In this document: in pieces, positions 60,712 to 64,000 of the stretch | Layout: each line of letters begins with the position of its first letter | Position numbering within the stretch: position 1 is the first letter of the stretch | Source: Bradyrhizobium sp. AUGA SZCCT0176 | GTDB taxonomy: Bacteria > Pseudomonadota > Alphaproteobacteria > Rhizobiales > Xanthobacteraceae | Reading direction: 5' to 3' | DNA: 64,000 bases | NCBI RefSeq assembly: GCF_018130145.1 | Contig: NZ_JAFCMB010000009.1 | Coordinates: 1 to 64,000, forward strand | Program-made: the position numbers and the translations under genes | Notes under the pieces: model-generated | Told to the model about the DNA's origin: nothing | Database searches by the model: none | The model's input: the letters and a program-made list of their open reading frames with translations, nothing else

Positions 60712-60822
60712 GGATGCTTCCGGGTGCTGCTGTGGCAAAGCGCGACGATGGGCCTGCGGCGTCGCGCGGAGCCATCGCCGAAATCGTGTCCGCCGGCGCC
60801 GAGCTGTGGCTCAGCTCTTGGC

Positions 60823-61857
60823 TCAGCGCTCGACCTCGCGATTCCAGCGCTTGGTCCATTCCTCGCGCTTGTCGTTGATGACGGTCCAGTCGGGCGTATA
60901 GAGTTTTGCGGCGCGCTCGCCGATCGGCGCCATCTTGCCGAGCTCCGGCGGGACCACGACCGACTTCAATACCGGGCCGTAGCCGTAGTCCTTCAGCAGC
61001 ACGAGCTGTATTTTCGGCTCGAGCAGCGTCTTGACGAATGCCGAGGCAAGCGGCGATGCGTTTGGCTTGGTGATCGGACAGGCGGTCGTCAGCAGCGTGG
61101 CCGCACCTTCCTTCGGATAGACGAAGTCGACGGGGAAGCCGGTGTTGGCGAAGCTCTGGACCCGGGCCGTGCCCCACACGGCCAACACGGCCTGGCCGGA
61201 CTGGAACAGCTCGGTCATCTTGCCCGGCGAAGGCTCATAGGCCAGCACGTTCGGATTGACGTCAGCCTTGATGATCTTGAAGCCGGCGTCGACGTTGGCC
61301 TCGCTGCCACCGTTCATCCGGGCGAGCATCAGCAATGTGTGCAGACCATAGGTGTTGTTGATGGGCGGAATGACCAGTTGCTTCTGATATTTTGGATCCT
61401 TGAGATCGTTCCAGGAGGTCGGCGGTGCCCAGCCTTTCTCCGCGAAGATCTTGGTGTTGTACATCAGGCCGGTTGCGACCAGACCAATGCCAACCGCGCG
61501 GTCGTCCTTGAAGCGTGCGGCCTCGTAGATATCAGCGGGAAGGCCTTCGAGCTTGCCGCAGAAGCCGAGCTGGATGGCCTGGTACATCGGACCGTCATCG
61601 ACGATCGCCACATCGATCTGCTGGTTGCCCTTCTGCGCCTGCAGCTTGGCGAGCGTGTCGGTCGAGTTGCCGGCGACATATTCGACCTTGACGCCGTTCG
61701 CCTTTTCGAAGGCCGGGATGACCTCGTCGCGGATCGTCTTCTCAAACGAGCCGCCGTAACCGGCGACATAGAGCGTCTTCTGCTGCGCCAGACCCGCCGT
61801 CGGGGCTAAGGCGATCGCGGCAATGCTGACGGCTCCGACAAGGGCGAGATGCTTCAT
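60823..61857 (-). CDS. ABC transporter substrate-binding protein (PotD-like)
   Basis: 344-aa periplasmic protein. Signal peptide to about residue 24 (ends GLAQQ). Mature start KTLYVAGYGGSFEKTIRDEVIPAFEKANGVKVEYVAGNST, typical of PotD/SBP_bac_8; ATGLMYNTKIFAEKGWAPPTSWNDLKDPKY lies near residue 125. Ligand unknown, probably a cationic or amino-acid-like compound. First gene of the nine-gene operon. The ATG at 61857 has GGAG upstream. Confidence 0.92.
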   Translation of the reverse strand: MKHLALVGAVSIAAIALAPTAGLAQQKTLYVAGYGGSFEKTIRDEVIPAFEKANGVKVEYVAGNSTDTLAKLQAQKGNQQIDVAIVDDGPMYQAIQLGFCGKLEGLPADIYEAARFKDDRAVGIGLVATGLMYNTKIFAEKGWAPPTSWNDLKDPKYQKQLVIPPINNTYGLHTLLMLARMNGGSEANVDAGFKIIKADVNPNVLAYEPSPGKMTELFQSGQAVLAVWGTARVQSFANTGFPVDFVYPKEGAATLLTTACPITKPNASPLASAFVKTLLEPKIQLVLLKDYGYGPVLKSVVVPPELGKMAPIGERAAKLYTPDWTVINDKREEWTKRWNREVER

Positions 61858-62070
61858 ATCGATTGATCTCCAATAGTCCGTTTGTGGGTAACATCCAGAG
61901 CGCATCCTTGTTCTGACCGGCTCTCGGTATCGCGGTACGACGCAACTTCGGATCCGCGTGGAAATTTGGCCTTCACCGGTCCGCTCCCGACCGGCGTCGC
62001 CCAAAAAATCAGCTACCTCCACCCTTGATGAAAAAGATCGCAATCCACGCTTTCGTCGTCCAATTAATAA

Positions 62071-62089
62071 TGGCACCCTCTTCATGCCA
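62071..62089 (+). promoter_or_regulatory. Candidate LysR-type operator
   Basis: TGGCA-N9-TGCCA, a perfect interrupted palindrome that ends 22 bases before the LysR ATG. Auto-regulatory LysR sites usually sit in such places; the opposite operon starts 214 bases away, so the second site would be nearer to it and was not found. Confidence 0.4.
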
Positions 62090-62111
62090 GAATGTTATGG
62101 ATGGAGTGAAG

Positions 62112-63023
62112 ATGGCGCGGATCAATTCGCGGCAGGTCGAGGCCTTCCGCGCGATGATGCTGACAGGCAGCGTGACGGAAGCGGCAAAGCTGATGGCTGT
62201 GACGCAGCCGGCCGTCAGCCGGTTGCTGCGCGACTTCCAGGCGCTGCTGAAAATGGAGCTGTTCGACAAGCGCGGCACCGGACTGGTGCCGAGGGCTGCC
62301 GCGACGGCGCTCTACATGGAGGTCGAACGGTCCTTCGTCGGTCTGGAGCGGATCGCGGCGGCAGCCGAGGAAATCCGCAGCCGCCGGACCGGCACGCTGC
62401 GGATCGCGGCCCTGCCGGCGCTGTCCAACGGCTATCTGCCGAGGCTGTCCGGGCGATTCCTGATGGAGCGGCCAAACCTCAATCTGTCGTTCTTCGGCGT
62501 GATCTCACCGATCGTGGTCGACTGGGTGTTGAACAACCAGTGTGACATCGGCTTCGCCGAAGTGCCGATCGCCCATGCAGGCCTGTCGAGCGTGCGGTTG
62601 CCGGCGCCGGCCCGCGTCGCGGTTCTGCCAGCCGGACACCGGCTCGCGGCCAAGGCGACGCTGCAGCCGCGCGATTTCGAAGGTGAGACCTTCGTGTCGC
62701 TGACGGCGGGATCGACCGGCCGGCATCTGATCGACCAGGCCTTCAATCGCGACGATGTCCGCCGGGTTCTTCGGGTCGAGACCAGCCTGTCCGAGATCAT
62801 GTGCGGGCTGGTGTCATCCGGGCTCGGGGTTGCGATCTGCGATCCCTTTACGGCGCAGGAGTTCGAGAGCCGCGGCGTCGTGGCGCGCCCTTTCCTGCCG
62901 CGGATCGATTTCGAATTCGCTGCGGTGTTTCCGCCACAGCGCAGTCCCTCGCCAGTGGCTTTGGACCTGGTGGAAGCCATGCGGCAGTCGCTCAGCGAGA
63001 TGAGCAACCCGCCGCAAGCGTAG
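62112..63023 (+). CDS. LysR-family transcriptional regulator
   Basis: 303 aa. The N-terminal helix-turn-helix (RQVEAFRAMMLTGSVTEAAKLMAVTQPAVSRLLRDFQ) resembles the opine-catabolism regulators OccR/NocR; the rest is the two-lobed effector domain. Divergent from the nine-gene operon, which it probably activates in response to the imported compound. ATG 62112 has GGAG 5 bases upstream; longer starts exist but lack a good site. Confidence 0.88.
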   Translation: MARINSRQVEAFRAMMLTGSVTEAAKLMAVTQPAVSRLLRDFQALLKMELFDKRGTGLVPRAAATALYMEVERSFVGLERIAAAAEEIRSRRTGTLRIAALPALSNGYLPRLSGRFLMERPNLNLSFFGVISPIVVDWVLNNQCDIGFAEVPIAHAGLSSVRLPAPARVAVLPAGHRLAAKATLQPRDFEGETFVSLTAGSTGRHLIDQAFNRDDVRRVLRVETSLSEIMCGLVSSGLGVAICDPFTAQEFESRGVVARPFLPRIDFEFAAVFPPQRSPSPVALDLVEAMRQSLSEMSNPPQA

Positions 63024-63030
63024 GCCCGTC

Positions 63031-64000
63031 TTACCAGTTACGCTGGGCGCGGAAGGCGAGAGACAATGTGCCCTGATCCTTGAGTTCGTACAGGGCTGCC
63101 GGCTTGACACTGACGGCCGGCAAGGCGGCGACGCCGGAATATTGCTGATCCACCAGCGTGTACATCAGCTCACCGGTGAAAGTGAGGTTCTTCACCGGGG
63201 ACCAGCGCGTGTTGGCGCCGATCTGCGCGACGTTGAAGTTCGGGTTGCAGGTCGAGCCGGGCGTCAGGAAGGTGGCGACGGTGGCGCAGATATAACCTCT
63301 TGCCGTGGCATTGTAGCTGACCGACGTGTAGGAGCCGAAGAGCGCAGAATTCCACTGGTCGTTCCAGTTGTGCGTGTAGCCCGTACGAAAGCCCCACAGC
63401 TTGGTCGTCTCGATCCCATTGCCGGTCGTGAAAATGCCGTCAGAAACGCCCCCAATACTCAGCCCTTGGTAAACGCCAGCCAGGCCGCTGCTGCCATACA
63501 TGGCGACGGTGGGCGCGACCAGACTCTGCCAGACGTAACGGCTGGCACCGTCCGAATAGCCAAATGAAATATCGATGTCGTCGCCCGGGCCGGTCGGCAG
63601 GTTCTTGATCGTCATGGCCAGTTGACCAGCCCAGCCCCACTTGTCGCTGGGATGACCTGAAGTTTCTGTCCCGCCGTAATAGGCCGCGTGGATGTTGTGC
63701 GCGGCTACCGAGGCCTGGAACATGCCCCAAGCCTGGTCGACGCGAAGCATGCCGACGATGTCCGGAGACCGCGTGCCGCCGAAGGCATTGGCGCCATACA
63801 CGCCGCCCGCGAAGTTGGCCGCGGTGAGGGTGGACGCGTTCCACAAATTGGTCTGGTAGTAGGTGACTTGATCCTGCAACGAGATCGCACCGGTGATGCC
63901 CTGACCAAAATCCGCCGTATAGGAGAACTGGTTCACGCCTGTCGTGTCGGAGTGGCCGCCGAGCAGCGCGTCAGTGATGTTGGCGGGATAGCCGGCGAAT
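63031..64000 (-). CDS. Outer-membrane porin, partial (N-terminus beyond the window)
   Basis: Frame open to the right edge without a start; at least 322 aa visible. Repeated amphipathic beta-strands with aromatic girdles and Gly/Asn-rich loops (VYGANAFGGTRSPDI, YYGGTETSGHPSDKWGWAGQ, SLAFRAQRNW) and C-terminal aromatic Trp, typical of alphaproteobacterial porins of the Porin_2 type. The C-terminal Trp follows the usual beta-barrel ending. Convergent with the LysR gene, 7 bases between stops. Confidence 0.88.
   Translation of the reverse strand, partial: FAGYPANITDALLGGHSDTTGVNQFSYTADFGQGITGAISLQDQVTYYQTNLWNASTLTAANFAGGVYGANAFGGTRSPDIVGMLRVDQAWGMFQASVAAHNIHAAYYGGTETSGHPSDKWGWAGQLAMTIKNLPTGPGDDIDISFGYSDGASRYVWQSLVAPTVAMYGSSGLAGVYQGLSIGGVSDGIFTTGNGIETTKLWGFRTGYTHNWNDQWNSALFGSYTSVSYNATARGYICATVATFLTPGSTCNPNFNVAQIGANTRWSPVKNLTFTGELMYTLVDQQYSGVAALPAVSVKPAALYELKDQGTLSLAFRAQRNW

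Noticed and set aside
59659..61809. 716-codon plus-strand frame opposite the PotA- and PotD-like genes
   Set aside because: Antisense shadow; the minus-strand genes have Walker motifs, a signal peptide and proper operon spacing.

Overview
The window is GC-rich chromosomal DNA from an alphaproteobacterium, most probably Bradyrhizobium or a close relative in Nitrobacteraceae. This rests on protein character (a DUF3551 protein, an alphaproteobacterial-type porin, a copper nitrite reductase cluster with pseudoazurin), codon use, and several long intergenic palindromes of the kind scattered through Bradyrhizobium genomes. The genus is an inference. I see no tRNA, rRNA, CRISPR array, insertion sequence or phage gene.

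Region 1 (about 2.0-26 kb) is a purine and nucleoside salvage/degradation island. It holds an allantoate-amidohydrolase-type enzyme; two tandem ABC importer operons of the BMP (basic membrane protein/nucleoside) family, the first also encoding a biuret-hydrolase-like cysteine hydrolase and a small guanine-deaminase-like enzyme; an 8-oxoguanine deaminase; a xanthine dehydrogenase with an FAD subunit and a fused Fe-S/molybdenum subunit; urate oxidase; an NCS2 xanthine/urate permease; a fused OHCU decarboxylase/HIU hydrolase; PuuE allantoinase; and a DUF3830 protein. Together they outline guanine -> xanthine -> urate -> HIU -> OHCU -> allantoin -> allantoate -> ureidoglycine/ureidoglycolate plus ammonia. 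Several intergenic regions carry sequences that closely match sigma-54 (-24/-12) promoters, including two back-to-back divergent pairs. This suggests nitrogen-responsive control.

Region 2 (26-36 kb) is mixed: an aldose-epimerase-like protein, an LLM flavin oxidoreductase, a quinone-oxidoreductase-like protein, a DUF2889 protein, a large membrane-anchored protein with a phospholipase-A2-like motif, a PPOX-family flavoprotein, a SulP transporter without a STAS domain, and a CHAD protein.

Region 3 (35.5-41 kb) is a denitrification cluster: NnrS, a small CCGHC protein, pseudoazurin, a Crp/Fnr regulator (NnrR-like), a DUF1858 redox protein, NirK and NirV. Three TTG-N8-CAA boxes sit upstream of NnrS, pseudoazurin and NirK/DUF1858.

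Region 4 (41-48.8 kb) is a hexuronate catabolism cluster: mannonate dehydratase, an idonate-dehydrogenase-like enzyme, a TRAP transporter, a GntR-family regulator and a divergent fructuronate reductase.

Region 5 (48.9-53.6 kb) carries small exported and hypothetical proteins, an alpha/beta hydrolase whose nucleophile position is Ala, and an MBL-fold hydrolase.

Region 6 (53.6-62 kb) is a nine-gene operon: a Pot-type ABC importer, a DAO-family oxidase, a three-part HcnABC/opine-dehydrogenase-like flavoenzyme and a RidA protein, with a divergent LysR regulator. It probably imports and oxidises an amino-acid-derived or opine-like compound. A partial porin gene runs off the right edge.
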